NCBI GenBank assembly: GCA_035079385.1
Contig: JAVHKY010000063.1
Location: 1,054,001-1,118,000, forward strand
Length of the DNA: 64,000 bases
Source: Aspidiotus rigidus
Taxonomy: Eukaryota; Arthropoda; Insecta; Hemiptera; Diaspididae
Direction of reading: 5' to 3'
Part shown: positions 11,854 to 22,948 of the stretch, piece by piece
Numbering within the stretch: the first letter of the stretch is position 1
Layout: every line of letters begins with the position of its first letter
Translations under genes and position numbers: made by a program
The notes under the pieces: model-generated
What the model was told of the DNA's origin: nothing
What the model saw: only the letters and a program-made list of their open reading frames with translations
Databases searched by the model: none

Positions 11854-12239
11854 GCAAAAATTGAGTTCTAGAAATCGTTAAAGATTACAAGAACATACAG
11901 ACACAACACACAATCTCTTAGGAACAGCAATAATTGAAAATTCAGTTCTGGTTCCTTACAGAAGACTTGTTTCAAAATATTCAACAATTTCTAGACCACA
12001 TTTTCCTTTCATAGAGAAGTACATTCAAAGAAAAAAAAAATAGCTTACATTTGTGATGGAAGTATCAAAGACAAAAAGATCGATAGTTTACAATAGTATC
12101 GGAGTATGGACATTGGTGTGAACAATCCTATCGGCTGCGTGGTCGAGCTGGGAATGAAAAAAAAAAAGAAAATTTACTCATTATTGTTACAAAAGAAGAA
12201 AAAAAAAAAAAAAAAATGATTGAACACATACAGCAGCAG

Positions 12240-12345
12240 GAACCCCGCGTAGGTGCTCTAGTTTGTTCTGAAGGAGCAAAGAGAGGCTACTTATCCCAAC
12301 CGGGCTCCCTCGTGAAGACTAGTACGGGGCAGTTTGTATTCTCTG
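12240..12345. other. GC-richer island of unknown nature
   Basis: About 105 bp with visibly higher GC (for example GGAACCCCGCGTAGGTGCTC and CAACCGGGCTCCCTCGTG) stand inside very AT-rich sequence downstream of RGM. All frames are soon stopped, so it is not an exon I can support. It could be a structured RNA segment of the RGM 3' UTR or a repeat relic. Confidence 0.3.
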
Positions 12346-13292
12346 CCGTATAGTTACCAAATTAGACTGACTATAAGTTGGATCGAGACATACCTATATT
12401 TTGTGGAGAGTGGTTTTCAATTTTTTCTTTCAAACTTGAGGAAAAACAAAAAACAAGGAAAAAAAATAAAAATTGACACAAAAATTTGCGAGTGCTGATA
12501 TAGCGGTGCACCCACCGCGCAAAAATTTCAGATGCATGTAATAGCCCCTAGTTAGCCCTTGTTTAACCGTTTGCATACTGCTTAGGTTCCAGGATAGTAG
12601 ATTGGAAAAAGTGGGCAAATTATATTCTATCGTAACAGTGAGTGAAAAATTCAAAATGCAATAGGCTTCTCTTCTATCACAAAAAGATCAACTAAAGGAT
12701 GAAATTAGCAAATATTAGTGGCTTGAAAAGCAAAATGAAGTTAAAAAAAACATCTCTTTTCAATTTTTTGGGTTTAGGAAAAATAAACGAGAAAAAACAA
12801 AGTACGTCATCATAATTCGGCAGAAATACAGCGTTAGCCGATTTATTTGAATACGAGTGCAGGGCTGGAACTCATCATCGAAGGAGTAAATTTAATTCTC
12901 AAAATTAACCTAAATCACACAAAAATCTAATAACTTTCAATTGTTCTCAGTTATCATGCTCATAATGTACTCAACCGTGGCAGTGGTTCAACAAGTCAAA
13001 TAGGTTGAGTTCAGAACAAACGAGCAACAGAATTGTTTTCTTTATAACACCATGATAATGTGTATGCAGGTGACCTATCTCGCAAAGGACCTCTCACTGC
13101 TGCATTTACAACGAGGAAATCCTTATTTGAAATACATGATTCTCTTTCTTTTATTTAAATCTCAAGTATAAATTCAACTCATCAATTTCCGCGAAGTGCA
13201 CGTAATGAAAGACCGCACTGATGCAAAGCTCGACAATGACCCACAGAAAGACACGGTTTGCTGTTTCTAAGTGTTCACCTACACTCACATCT

Positions 13293-13332
13293 ACGAGTCT
13301 GAAGTATGATTAACGAGTCTGAAGTATGATTA
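13293..13332. repeat. 20-bp tandem duplication
   Basis: ACGAGTCTGAAGTATGATTA occurs twice in exact tandem. It lies about 215 bp past the RGM stop codon, in its presumed 3' UTR. Confidence 0.9.
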
Positions 13333-13546
13333 ACGATTAAGTTGGTTCTTCATCTCCTTGTACAGCTAAGCTACCCATCATAATAAACGATGATACGAAC
13401 TTCAACCAACGTTCCATTTTGGGGGCGCCATCATCAACCGATACATACCCGCGCAAATGAAAGGCGTAAGGAAGAGAATGAAAAGGAAAACTTGATTTTT
13501 TGCGTCAGCACGGTGGTCGTTGATGCATCGATCATTTGTGGCAAAG

Positions 13547-14311
13547 CTACCAGGTAACTAGAGGTGGACAATTAATTAAATGCGACAATATTGTAAGAAG
13601 TAACCCTTGCGTGACGAGTAAGACTCTAAAAGATTCGCACGAGATCAGATGTACGCAGCCAGCAGACGATGGCTCAGTATCGCTCAATGCAAACAAAGAT
13701 TTCTCCTCGGTGCCATTTATTGGGGCGCTCGAATCCATACTGAAAGCGTCCTCCTGAGCTACATGCGCCACTGCCAAGAAATCGTAGGATAGACCGGCAC
13801 TCATCAAATCGAATACGCACCAATCTAGAAAGGTACCGGTCAAATTATTTCCAAAATCATGGTAGCTCGATACTTCCACATTAGAACACTCCCTCAGTGC
13901 CCGCGCTCTATCCATTTTATAGCGACGCGCACTCGTCGATGGCAGTTGAATGTTGGTGAGTAGTTCTGCGGCGGGGCAGCCTGCTGTGCACAGCTCAGTT
14001 TTTTTGGCCGCATCCTCATCATCGTACGTCGACGATGATTTGATTACCTCTTCCGGTAGTCGGGCCGAAAAAGCTAAATATTTTCCAACTCGGCGTACCA
14101 CCAGCTTCGAGGCGATATATTTCATGTAAATCTCCACCTTTTCCGCGTTGTCTCCGTCATCGCGTGTAAACTTGAGCGACACCGTTTCGTCCGCACCCGG
14201 TCTGTCAGTGCCGTCAACAAACGTACTTGGCAAACGTTCTACTCGACTGTCCGCCTCGTAACGTTTTTCCAAAGTACAGGGTGTGCTTCGACTCTTAATA
14301 ACAATAACGAT
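13547..14311 (-). CDS. RGM coding exon 3 (C-terminal RGM domain)
   Basis: The acceptor TTGTTTTCTAG ends at 14312. The frame opens IVIVIKSRSTPCT before the first TTG-initiated ORF call at 14272, so the exon is longer than a start-codon ORF suggests. It encodes residues 185-438 and the stop (TAG at 13549-13547). Confidence 0.9.
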   Translation of the reverse strand: MVIVIKSRSTPCTLEKRYEADSRVERLPSTFVDGTDRPGADETVSLKFTRDDGDNAEKVEIYMKYIASKLVVRRVGKYLAFSARLPEEVIKSSSTYDDEDAAKKTELCTAGCPAAELLTNIQLPSTSARRYKMDRARALRECSNVEVSSYHDFGNNLTGTFLDWCVFDLMSAGLSYDFLAVAHVAQEDAFSMDSSAPINGTEEKSLFALSDTEPSSAGCVHLISCESFRVLLVTQGLLLTILSHLINCPPLVTW

Positions 14312-15047
14312 CTAGAAAACAAGAAAAATGACAAAAATTCTGTTTAGATAACTGAGTAATAAATAAAACACCACTCACACATACTACTAAATACTATGTA
14401 CGAATAATTGTACAAATGGTTGCACATTCTAATTTAGTGTCATCATATTAAATGACTCGAGAAATTTCGTCTTACAAAATACTCTCAATGGTGAAGTGTG
14501 GCTAACTTAAGACAAAGACCAGGCTGAAGATGGCGAAAACAATAAAGAAGAAAGTTTTCTTACCACCACGCCACAACGCCACATGCATCAGGACATTTCG
14601 TGGCAAAGTCTTTCTTCATAATAGACTTAATGTCGACGGCATTCAAGAGTCATACATAAAACATATAACTGCGGCTTGGAGAAACTATAGAGTATGAGTA
14701 TTACTTTTAGAGGAGGGCGTCACTGATGTTTCAAATAAATGTCGCGTAAGACACGTTTGCGACTTAGGAGGTTCTCCACGTTTCAATACAAAATAAAACT
14801 TCAGCAGTTTCCAAATTCTATCACTCATACACGCAATAGCTACGAAGTCGAAAAAATTTTCTACAATAATTCAGAACTAACTCTCAGGGTCCTTAGTTTA
14901 ACGCTAATGGTTACAGTTATTTTTGCAATCATTGCTGAAAAATTAAACTGCATATAGGCCTACGTAGACATACCTACTAGATCAATAGGCTGAATAAAAT
15001 AGAATCTTGGTAAGCGTTAAGAAGAGCGTAAGTCAATAAACTACTAG

Positions 15048-15090
<43 letters not shown>

Positions 15091-18000
15091 TCGTGTATTT
15101 GGTACAAATGTGCAGTTTTTGAAGCGCATCGTTAGGTGGTCGTACAAGGTAGGCATACTGGTATTTTTACTTCAGAGAAGAGAACATCCAAACTGCTAAA
15201 ACGTTGAATCTGTAAACGTTGCGCGTATATATACAAAACTGTACTGTATACACGCGCACTGAATAGTAGACTTTTTAATCCCTACCCACCCAATATATTC
15301 GATGATGAAAAATCTACTATAGGTAACTTTAACGGCGCGACGTTGTACGACCAACAGACGAATCAAACATGCACTGGTTTCCCTATTGGGGTAGCGGAGT
15401 TCAAATACAGTACACTTCCGATTATCCGACCTAACTGGGGTAATGGGTGGTTCGGATAATAAAAAGTTCGGATAAAAATCCGGTTCGGATAATGCGGAGA
15501 GAGTTCGGTTAATCGAGAGGTCGGATAATCGAAAGCAAATTTTTGGGGTCGAATAATACGGCTGGTCGGATGATCGGACGTCGGATAATCGGAAGTGTAC
15601 TGTAAATGTCTTTATTACAATATTATTTTTGCGCTAGTCGCAGACTACGCGACGAAACGCACAGCGCTACGTCGCGGCGCGTCGCCGTGGAACGACGCAA
15701 AGCGGTTAATTACAAGAAACTAGCGCCAGAACAACCTAATCTAATTCCCACTCAGAGGAATGAATCCCCAGAATCGTGAAACTGGTTATCGCGAACACGA
15801 ACGTTGTTGAAAAATACTGTATGTTTTACCGACTTTAGGAGGTATTGCATTCTTGCGCACGGTGGAATTTTTGGTGTGGGGTATGTTTCTCAGCGTTTCA
15901 GAGTGTGTGGATTACGATTTTAACATTGGCTCCAATTCATATATACGTACGTATGTATGAACGTATGCATGTACTTTTATGGTGGGCGAATGTTCTCGGT
16001 TGGTATTGGGTCGATTTATGTGAAATTGAAAATTATTGAAGTTTTATATTTGCACTAGGGAATATTTTTTTTCCTTCTTTCAGCAAGGTTGCGTTATTGT
16101 GCCAAGAACAATAATATTGTTGACCGACAGAAAAGCAAAAAATATCTTTTACGCAAGTTACGGCTCAAATTTCAGGAAATGCCACTTATCACGGATTTAA
16201 TTAGTCACGAAATCGCAAATACTGTACACTGTTACTTCTTTTGAAACGTACAAGCGATTAAGAAGAGTGGAAAAATACTATCTTCAATGATCCATTTTAC
16301 TGACTTTGGAATAGGCGGTATTGCATTCTCTCGAGTGCTAAAATTTTTGGTATAGGTAGGGTTTCTCCGTGTTTCAGAGGGTGTGAATCACGATTTTAAC
16401 ATCGGCTTAAATTTATAGAATATCTTTATTTATACAAACCTACGTATGTATGTATGGTAAAATTTTTGTGCACAAAATTGTTCTCTCTAGATACTGGGTC
16501 GATTTGTATGAATTTGAGAAGTATTAAAGTTTTATATGTGATCTCGAATATAGGGTCATTTTTTTGAAAATCGGATCGCTAGTTCTTGAGATTTTCCTAT
16601 TCTGATTTAGAAAAATTTGGAGCGCGGTAAGTCGAATATCAGTTTGTTAACGATCCCACATTGTGGAGATTGAGGCCACGGCTAGCGGCTACATAGAACG
16701 CAACTCCGCAACATCACGCAACAAATCGCACTCGTAGAGGCAACATTGAAATAAAGCAAACGCGTGTGAAGAGGTGGACGTGTCTATATCACACCGTGCG
16801 ATGTTGCTGATTCGTGTTTGCTTCATTCGGATGTTGCAACTTTGCAAGTGCGATGTTGCAGAAATGCGTCCTATGCGACCGCGGCCTAAATATTGCTATG
16901 GAAAATGAAGAGTCTTTATTTTCATTTAGAGTGACAGCTTTTTCATGTTCGATGATCAAAAATTCTGACGGATATTCTATTCATTGAAGCGGGAAGGGGT
17001 ATTCGGGCGTGAACAAAAACGATTAAGTAATATGACGAAGCTGGTCAATAATAAACAACAGGGAAAAAAGAAGTAGAAATGTAACAATTAAATAAGGAAA
17101 GTCGGTTCGGCTTTTGCGCTGCAAAATTTCTTTATAAATAAATCTTTCCAAGTTATCACGACGACTTTTGGGTACGATTGCTAAAGCTTCATCAAACATT
17201 GTTTTCATACAAAGAAGCCGATCTAGGACATCTTTTATTATACTGTGTTTTACTTCATGCGTAAAATATAGTTCATTATCTCCAGCATGTTCGCATACCA
17301 CATTATTATAACGAGCCACCAGCGTAAAAACGTATCGTTACAGAATTAGTAATCTAATTATTACGGCGGGTAAGTTGAAACAATTACGAGCCTTTACATC
17401 CTCTATTTACAGGCGTATCGACAGTGGAACTTCTCTCGTGTAAGGGATATTGAAAATAAAAACTTTTCTACTGCGTTTGAAGTAATCGACGATATCTGTC
17501 AGACTTCCGTCGGGCAGCGCGATAAAGCAAAAAAGTCTTGAACGAGGCAAAATAATGTCATGTACAGGAGTGCGCAAAAGTAAGACGTATTCATTTTTGC
17601 ATTTTTCGGGAATTACAAAAAACACGTGTTACAGAAATGAATTTATAGCCCACAAAAAAGGCTCATTCGCCAAAATTCGAAATTGATTTCTCATCAGAAG
17701 TCAAACTTCAAGTGAAAAATGTTTGAATTGTACTCCGTGACTTCAACGCAGACACCTGTTAGTATAATAAAGAATTGTGGTAATAAAGTAGTATGAAAGA
17801 TTTAATCACTGTTCTCACTAATATAATCGCAACACTCAATTCTTAGGACATGAGCTTGATGAATATTCTCATTGAACAGTAAATAAGATAAGGAATAAAA
17901 TAGACAGCTATCATCAATAGGCACATGACGAGAAATGCAGCAAGGGAGAAAAATGAGCCATTTCTCATCGAGTGCAAAGTTAGCGACCCGAGCCGACGGC

Positions 18001-21000
18001 AAGGGTTGATATTTGCACAGAGTTGAGAATAGTAGATTGTACGTCAAGGCTCAAAAGTGAGTGTTTGCAGATCGAGTGCGAGAGTTTGCGGAGCGAGCGT
18101 TAGCGAGTGATGCAATCGTGCGAGATCTGCAAACTCACTTTGAGCCTTGTCGTACAAGGTATTTTTTAATACAAATACACGGAAAACAGTACTTTGCAGA
18201 ACACCATTTCTGCAAAACTGTTCACTGAGCAGCACAGTGTTCTGCAAAGTAACTTTTAGGTCGCTCCTTTAATATCACGTCTGCAAAAACGGAGTTTCAG
18301 ACCTTAATAAGCTATGTCGCGGGCGACATGGTATCAAGGTCGGCCTGAATCGGAATATAATATTATTTTTTCTTTATGAGTACCGCATTAAAAAAAAACC
18401 TGTATTATTTAGTGTTCTGTTCCCTTGTTTGAAATTTGTATTTGTATGAAAAGAATTTGAATTATGCGTATGCAGTATGAGATAAGTCGGTATCATAAAC
18501 TTCCTTGGAAGCAATTAATGGAGAACTGCATAATTCATTTTTGACTTGTATCAACAAAATATCTTTTAATAGTGACTATGTTTTTAGGTTCGTGCTCAGC
18601 TTATGGGTCATAAAACAGTGTCAATTGCTTTTTTCCCTTTTTTTTTTCAGTTCAGGGGCCGTTCCCTTGAGAGCGTTGAATGTATAATAACTGCTGGAAA
18701 AAAGTCTAGTTATTTGGTAAACTATGGTAAACACTGAGACAAACGACAATGAAAAGACAAATTTAATAATAATAGCGAAGGAAACGTGATGTAATCCCCC
18801 TTTGTGGAAGAAAAGATATATGATTCTATTGAGGATTTGCTAACAATCCTTTTGCTTTTTGCTTTTTCGAAATTTGTTTCGCTTTTTGCTTCTGCTTTTC
18901 GCTTCTAAAAATGTCGCCGTTCGGTTAACTGCGTTAGGCAAACCCCAAACTACAAATTTGGATGATGCCCGTGTCTGGAGCTCTCTTGGACGAACTCTGT
19001 TTGCTCTGTGACTAGAAAACAATGATCATCAAAAAAACATCTATTTCAGTCAAGAGAGACTCGTCAAAAGTCCAATAAATTTTTCTCATCGTTGTTTGTT
19101 TCACTAAAAAGCGAAAAATTGAAATACTTCTGCTATATAGTTTATACTTTTTGCTTTTCCAACATTTGTTTTGCTTTTCATTCCTAAAAAAGTCACCGTT
19201 TTTCGCTTAAAACTTTTCGCTCTTCAGTTAATTTCCATTTCTGATCTAGATATCTTGATAACTTCTTATCCTCGAAGAATCTAGTTGAAAATATTTCAAA
19301 GTCCAACAGTTGAAAATATTTCCAAGTCCAAGAATTGAAAATGAAAAACTTTACAAGTTCGAAAAGTATGAAAATATTTCAAAGTCCAACAATTGGAAAA
19401 TAATTTCAAGTCCAAGAGGTATGAAAATATTTCAAAGTCCAACAGTTGAAAATATTACCAAGTCCAAGAATTGAAAATGAAAAATTTTACAAGTCCAAGA
19501 AGAAGTACGTATGAAAATATTTTGAAGTCCCGCGGCATCACTCTTACTCGCCTCTTACTCCGAGTATGGCAGTAAATTACATAAAATAAACTTGCGGATG
19601 AAACGACAGAATAATATGATAATCAAAACGCAATAACGCATAAAAATACCTACACCTTACTGCGTCGTGGACAGGCCGTGACGCTGACGTGAGTGGCTGA
19701 ACTTACCCAAAGAAAGGAAGAAAGAAAGAAAGAAGAAACAAGCACCCCGCAGGCGGGATGTTACAAGGGTCGGCGAATGACTGAGTTATTTCTGATGAGA
19801 AAAATATCGATTGAGATCGATACAAGGTGCAGGAAAATAAAAATAATAAAATCTTTGTGCCCAAAAACCCAACTAGAAAGTAGGACCAAGTACAAATTAA
19901 AATTGAACTGAGGATTACAAAGCTAGGATATCACATTCACAATCAATTTTTGATCATCCTATTTCCCACTTTTTTATTTGTAATTATTAATTTTATATTC
20001 CCATCGCGTTGTAAGACATTCCCTTTCATTTGTATTCAATTTCATTCATATTGTTTCAACCGCCTTTTCAAGAATTCACATCACATCTTTTTGATTCTCT
20101 TTATAAAAGCTAACACTCAACAATTAATAAGCAGTAACCTGAAGTAACTACTGTTGAGTACAAACAATGCTGATATTACACCCTTCCAACAATGGTCATT
20201 TTCGTCATGAGATAAGAATAATAAGTAACACAAATTGTAACCGTAGAATTGAAATCTGTGATTAATGAATACTACCACAAACTTCATTTGTCTGCTCAAA
20301 ACCCAACGATAAAATTATTATACTACCTTTGTAGTCAGTACATAGAACTAAGTAGGCCTATAGGTAAATTAAAATTCAAAATTGAATCGCGGACTACAAA
20401 GCCGGGATACCGCATTCGCGATCCATGATCGACTTTTAAATCATTCTGTTCCCTACATTTTTATTTGCAATTATTCATTTCAGTTTCCCATCGCATTGTA
20501 AAAAATCTCGTTTCATTCGTATTTATTAAAGGAAAATAAATTTATAATTTGAACATTCCGTAAAATCAAATTTATTAATACGCTGATCAATGCAAACACG
20601 CAAAGACACAAGAAACAACACAAAACAAGATAGGCTACAAAACTCTTGAAACTCTTCTCGGCAGAAAATTACGCCATCGGAATCAACGATGACGAAATAA
20701 TGAACATCAAATATTTGACATGTATATGTTTTCGGACTGGGGGTCAGTCTTGAGTCTGCGTCACGCGACGCCTAATGACGTTTTCAATGACCTTGACCTA
20801 CTTCAGGGACTTGGATAAATTTTGAATGATTGAATGGCAAAACCCATTAACACAAAGAAATAAACAAGATACACCTTATGACACGGTACCATTAAAAATA
20901 CCCACAACTTACGGCGTTGTGGACCACCATGCTGTGACGTCAGCGTCTTAACTGAGTCGAAAGAAGAAAAAGTGATTACAATACTGTCGGCTAGCGCCTG

Positions 21001-22948
21001 CGCCGACCCTAAAAATGATTTGCAAAAGCACGTTTTCCGTGCATGTGTATTAAAAATGTTTGTATCTGCACTGGCAAAATTTATCGTATCGAATCCGAAT
21101 TCTGCACCACCGTTTCCAACTATAGGAAGGAAATCTTGCAAGAATGACTCGATGAATCTTTATAAAATTGAAAAATCTAATTTTCAACCTAAGGTAGTCT
21201 ATTACAAGATACACAAATTTATTATGAAAATACACTTCGAAGCTTTCGAGATCTTAGGTCGACAAATTCTGCTCGTATATCATTTCACATCTAAATAATC
21301 TTCACGCCTCAAAGGGGAGTAGAACAAAATTTGAAAAACATGAAAATTTTTTCTATCGGATTTCTGCGACTCAGATTGTAACAGTTTACATATTTTTTCA
21401 GACATGAAATAAAAAGCTTGAAAGCACCTCATCCTGATGGATGGGAAACTCATGATAAGTGAATAAATTGATCAGTCATTATACAACCCAACTGATTCAT
21501 GTTGAATTTTAGAAAAGGAAAACAAAGATTAGAAGTAATCATTTTGACGTAACTACAGATACAAATTTGTGAAAAATTGAGTCAAGACTCACCTTTGTGG
21601 GTGCAGTAGCAATCTCATTCTCTGCAACAAATTCATTTGTAAGAGCAACTGACATATACGGATTGTCAATCAAATACCACTCTCCCAGCACTCTACATGT
21701 CTGGTACTTGCTGTCGAATGTTTTCAAATGAGGATCGCCAAAAAAGCCACAATGTTTATACACATTTCGGCCTGCGAATCGACAACTAGGAGCAGGATAG
21801 TCCGGTGTGGTAAGCCGTTCTTCGTCGCTTTTGTTTTTCACTCCCTTTAGTGTCGCTCTACTGTTTTTTGAAGAACAGTGTTGCTTTGCCAACTGTCGGA
21901 CAATGCGTTCTGTAGCCTGGTACAACATGTTACCCCTACATCTGTTACCATGCGTTTTCAGGCATTTTTGATAGATTGTCAAGATTTCGCAGTACTCAAG
22001 AGATGGTTCGGCATCCTTAATATTATTATTTGCCATGGACACAGTGTATTCCTTGCTGCAATCATCTATATAGCATTGTTCTCGTTCCAGTGTTACTGAA
22101 AGAAATACGAATAATATTTTTAATATCACTGTACCAACAATTTTGAAATAATTCTCAAACATAATATCGAATGCACCTTAAAAATGAGAGCAGTCTTCCG
22201 CAAACAAGTTACTTGCAGACATAAGGTTAAGGAACGATAACCCGTACTCGAGTGCGGTACATGTCACAATACAAATATACCGGTAGAGGAAAGAAAACAT
22301 TGACGAGTATTTACAAGTGAATAAGGACGAACGAAAATTATTTGAGGAAAATAAGGTAAATCAAAAAGTGAAAAAGTGTAATACACAAATAATGCAAATA
22401 AAAGTGAAACATCAATTCAACAAATCTCGTGAGAGCAAGTTGAAAATGAATTCTTGTACAATTTGCACTCAAAAGTCATTTATTTATGTATGTATTTATT
22501 TATTTAGTTATTTATTTATTTTTTTACAATTGTGTAATATGACAATTCGAGGGCAATGTCTGCATAATGAGGTAAAGATGAATGAAGAAAATTGAACAAG
22601 GTCATTTTGAACTTGTTTGCTCAAATTTCGTACAATATTTTTCCACAACAAATAGGTACGTGGAAGGTACAGCAAAGTATTGTGAAAAAGCTACTTTTCA
22701 CCATTGTGTTCCGGAAAAGAAAAATATTTATATTAAAGAGAAACAATGAGTTCACAACTCAAATATGTCTTCTTCACTGATATGTGGCCTTCAGAGTAGA
22801 CACGTTTTTCAGGTCCGTGAAATGATCAAATTTGGACAAAAAAAAAACTTAAGAACCGCTCAAACAATTCTTTTTCAAGGTTTTCATTTTTATACTTACC
22901 AAACGGTAAGTGGGCAAATGTCATGAACAGCCATAAAAACCAATCCAT
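13547..22948 (-). CDS. Repulsive guidance molecule (RGM) gene, 3 coding exons
   Basis: RGMs are GPI-anchored neogenin ligands and BMP co-receptors. I assembled 49 + 503 + 765 coding bases (438 residues plus stop) from exons 22948-22900, 22095-21593 and 14311-13547. Phases match (1, then 0) and introns are GT/AG. Residues 1-16 are a signal peptide. The N-terminal RGM domain has C24, C29, C52, C61, C69 and C90. A vWD-like segment carries the self-cleavage motif GDPH (136-139), then LKTFDSKYQTCRVLGEWYLI. The C-terminal RGM domain shows a GCPAAE motif (295-300) and LDWCVFDL (346-353), with N-glycosylation site NLT at about 340. A hydrophobic tail (about 416-434) fits a GPI signal. No RGD is seen. 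Length matches the family (about 430-450). A poly(A) signal on this strand is possible near 13150. Drosophila is generally described as lacking RGM, so this arthropod-like copy is notable. A minor alternative start at 22162 (unspliced) would replace the signal-peptide exon. Confidence 0.93.
15052..15091. repeat. (AAT)n microsatellite
   Basis: About 13 uninterrupted ATA/AAT units. This is the same motif as the arrays that flank the non-LTR element at 48-51 kb. Confidence 0.95.
15408..15602. mobile_element. 195-bp pogo/Tigger-like MITE
   Basis: Perfect 23-bp terminal repeats begin CAGTACACTTCCGATTATCC and end GAC. TA duplications are at 15406-15407 and 15603-15604. Internal TTCGGATAAT repeats recur. 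It lies in RGM intron 2 and is non-coding. Confidence 0.92.
15820..16050 (+). repeat. Dispersed repeat family, copy 1
   Basis: The core contains GGTGGAATTTTTGGTGTG, GTTTCAGAG, GGATTACGATTTTAACATTG and TGGGTCGATTT. Diverged copies lie at 16290-16555 (same strand) and 58760-58930 (opposite strand). No coding motif is seen and the class is unknown. Confidence 0.75.
16290..16555 (+). repeat. Dispersed repeat family, copy 2
   Basis: Matches copy 1 in order: TTTACTGACTTTGG, GGTATTGCATTCT, AATTTTTGGT, GTTTCAGAGGGTGTG, ACGATTTTAACAT, TACTGGGTCGATTTG, AAGTTTTATAT. It is more diverged than copies 1 and 3 are from each other. Confidence 0.7.
17023..17345 (-). CDS. Unrecognised ORF with C-terminal membrane segment
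   Basis: An open frame of about 105 codons has no ATG at its head (the frame opens after TAA at about 17340). It encodes a plausible globular stretch (...NELYFTHEVKHSI...), then a strongly hydrophobic C-terminus around PYLIVTFLLLFSLLFIIDQL, like a tail anchor. It lies in RGM intron 2 on the same strand, close to the ORF at 17407-17625. I do not recognise the family. It may be a decayed insertion or a chance ORF. No splice acceptor joins it to the neighbour in frame. Confidence 0.2.
17407..17625 (-). CDS. Unrecognised 72-codon ORF in RGM intron 2
   Basis: The frame runs from a GTG after an in-frame TAA to TAA at 17407. The composition is protein-like (VLLLRTPVHDIILPRSRLF and LPDGSLTDIVDYFKRS). 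The sequence just before it (TTCTGTAAC-ACGTGTTTTTTG) resembles that before the ORF at 17023-17345 (TTCTGTAAC-GATACGTTTTTACG). Function is unknown. Confidence 0.2.
   Translation of the reverse strand: MFFVIPEKCKNEYVLLLRTPVHDIILPRSRLFCFIALPDGSLTDIVDYFKRSRKVFIFNIPYTREVPLSIRL
18039..18155. repeat. 117-bp inverted repeat (35-bp arms)
   Basis: Left GTACGTCAAGGCTCAAAAGT then GAGTGTTTGCAGATC. The right arm is its inverse, ending TGAGCCTTGTCGTAC. The spacer is GC-richer (GCGGAGCGAGCGTTAGCGAG). Confidence 0.8.
18191..18250. repeat. 60-bp inverted repeat
   Basis: ACTTTGCAGAACAC (18191-18204) is perfectly inverted as GTGTTCTGCAAAGT (18237-18250). Confidence 0.85.
18920..19010 (-). mobile_element. Half copy of the hAT-like MITE at 36196
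   Basis: TGCGTTAGGCAAACCCCAAA, ACTACAAATTTGGATGATGC, CCGTGTC and the terminal CTCTGTTTGCTCTGTG match the right half of the 36196-36445 element with scattered differences. The left arm is missing. Confidence 0.75.
19265..19530 (+). repeat. Minisatellite of TTGAAAATATTTCAAAGTCC units
   Basis: About eight degenerate units of roughly 25-35 bp alternate 'caaagtccaacagttg' and 'ccaagtccaagaattg' variants. A related short array occurs at 39575-39700. Confidence 0.8.
19870..20530 (+). repeat. Two diverged direct copies of a 160-bp segment
   Basis: AATTGAACTGAGGATTACAA...ATTTCCCACTTTTTTATTTG at 19895-20045 matches AATTGAATCGCGGACTACAA...TTCCCTACATTTTTATTTGC at 20378-20530. A flanking block with GTGGAC and TGACG at about 19650 is likewise repeated at about 20900, so a larger segment is duplicated. 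Confidence 0.65.
20738..20813 (+). repeat. Dispersed repeat, copy A
   Basis: TGGGGGTCAGTC...TAATGACG...TGACCTACTTCAGGGA is matched on the opposite strand at 33578-33655. The flanking sequence is unrelated. Confidence 0.75.
21593..22095 (-). CDS. RGM coding exon 2 (N-terminal RGM domain and GDPH)
   Basis: The acceptor TTTCTTTCAG ends at 22096. The donor AAAG|GTGAGT has its GT at 21592-21591. The exon encodes residues 17-184, including the N-terminal cysteine-rich RGM domain and the GDPH autocleavage site. It ends in phase 0 after ...ATAPTK. Read-through past the donor is open for 17 more codons, which explains a longer ORF that is not the real product. Confidence 0.9.
22484..22525. repeat. 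(TTTA)n-like low-complexity tract
   Basis: Imperfect TTTA/TGTA tetranucleotide repeats in RGM intron 1. Confidence 0.8.
22900..22948 (-). CDS. RGM coding exon 1 (signal peptide)
   Basis: ATG at 22948-22946 is followed by 16 codons of a hydrophobic leader (MDWFLWLFMTFAHLPF) and one base. The donor GGTAAGTATA has its GT at 22899-22898. This exon is too short for ORF callers. It was found by matching the phase-1 acceptor of exon 2. The 5'-UTR part extends to 22999, where TTTTCTTTCAG forms an upstream acceptor, so at least one further non-coding exon lies upstream and was not located. Confidence 0.8.

Larger units (their letters stand above)
14312..21592 (-). other. RGM intron 2 (7.3 kb)
   Basis: Bounded by the donor and acceptor described for RGM. 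It is filled with a TA-flanked MITE, two copies of a dispersed repeat, hairpins, a minisatellite and other duplicated blocks, plus a pair of unexplained ORFs at 17.0-17.6 kb. I see no additional RGM exon, and the assembled protein is full length without one. Confidence 0.8.

Noticed and set aside
21539..21592. Extension of the RGM exon 2 ORF to 21539
   Set aside because: A consensus donor (AAAG|GTGAGT) at 21593/21592 ends the exon, and the phase fits exon 3. The extension is intron.
22096..22162. Start of RGM at the ATG at 22162
   Set aside because: The acceptor at 22096 and the separate signal-peptide exon at 22900-22948 give a better family match. I kept the alternative only as a minor possibility.
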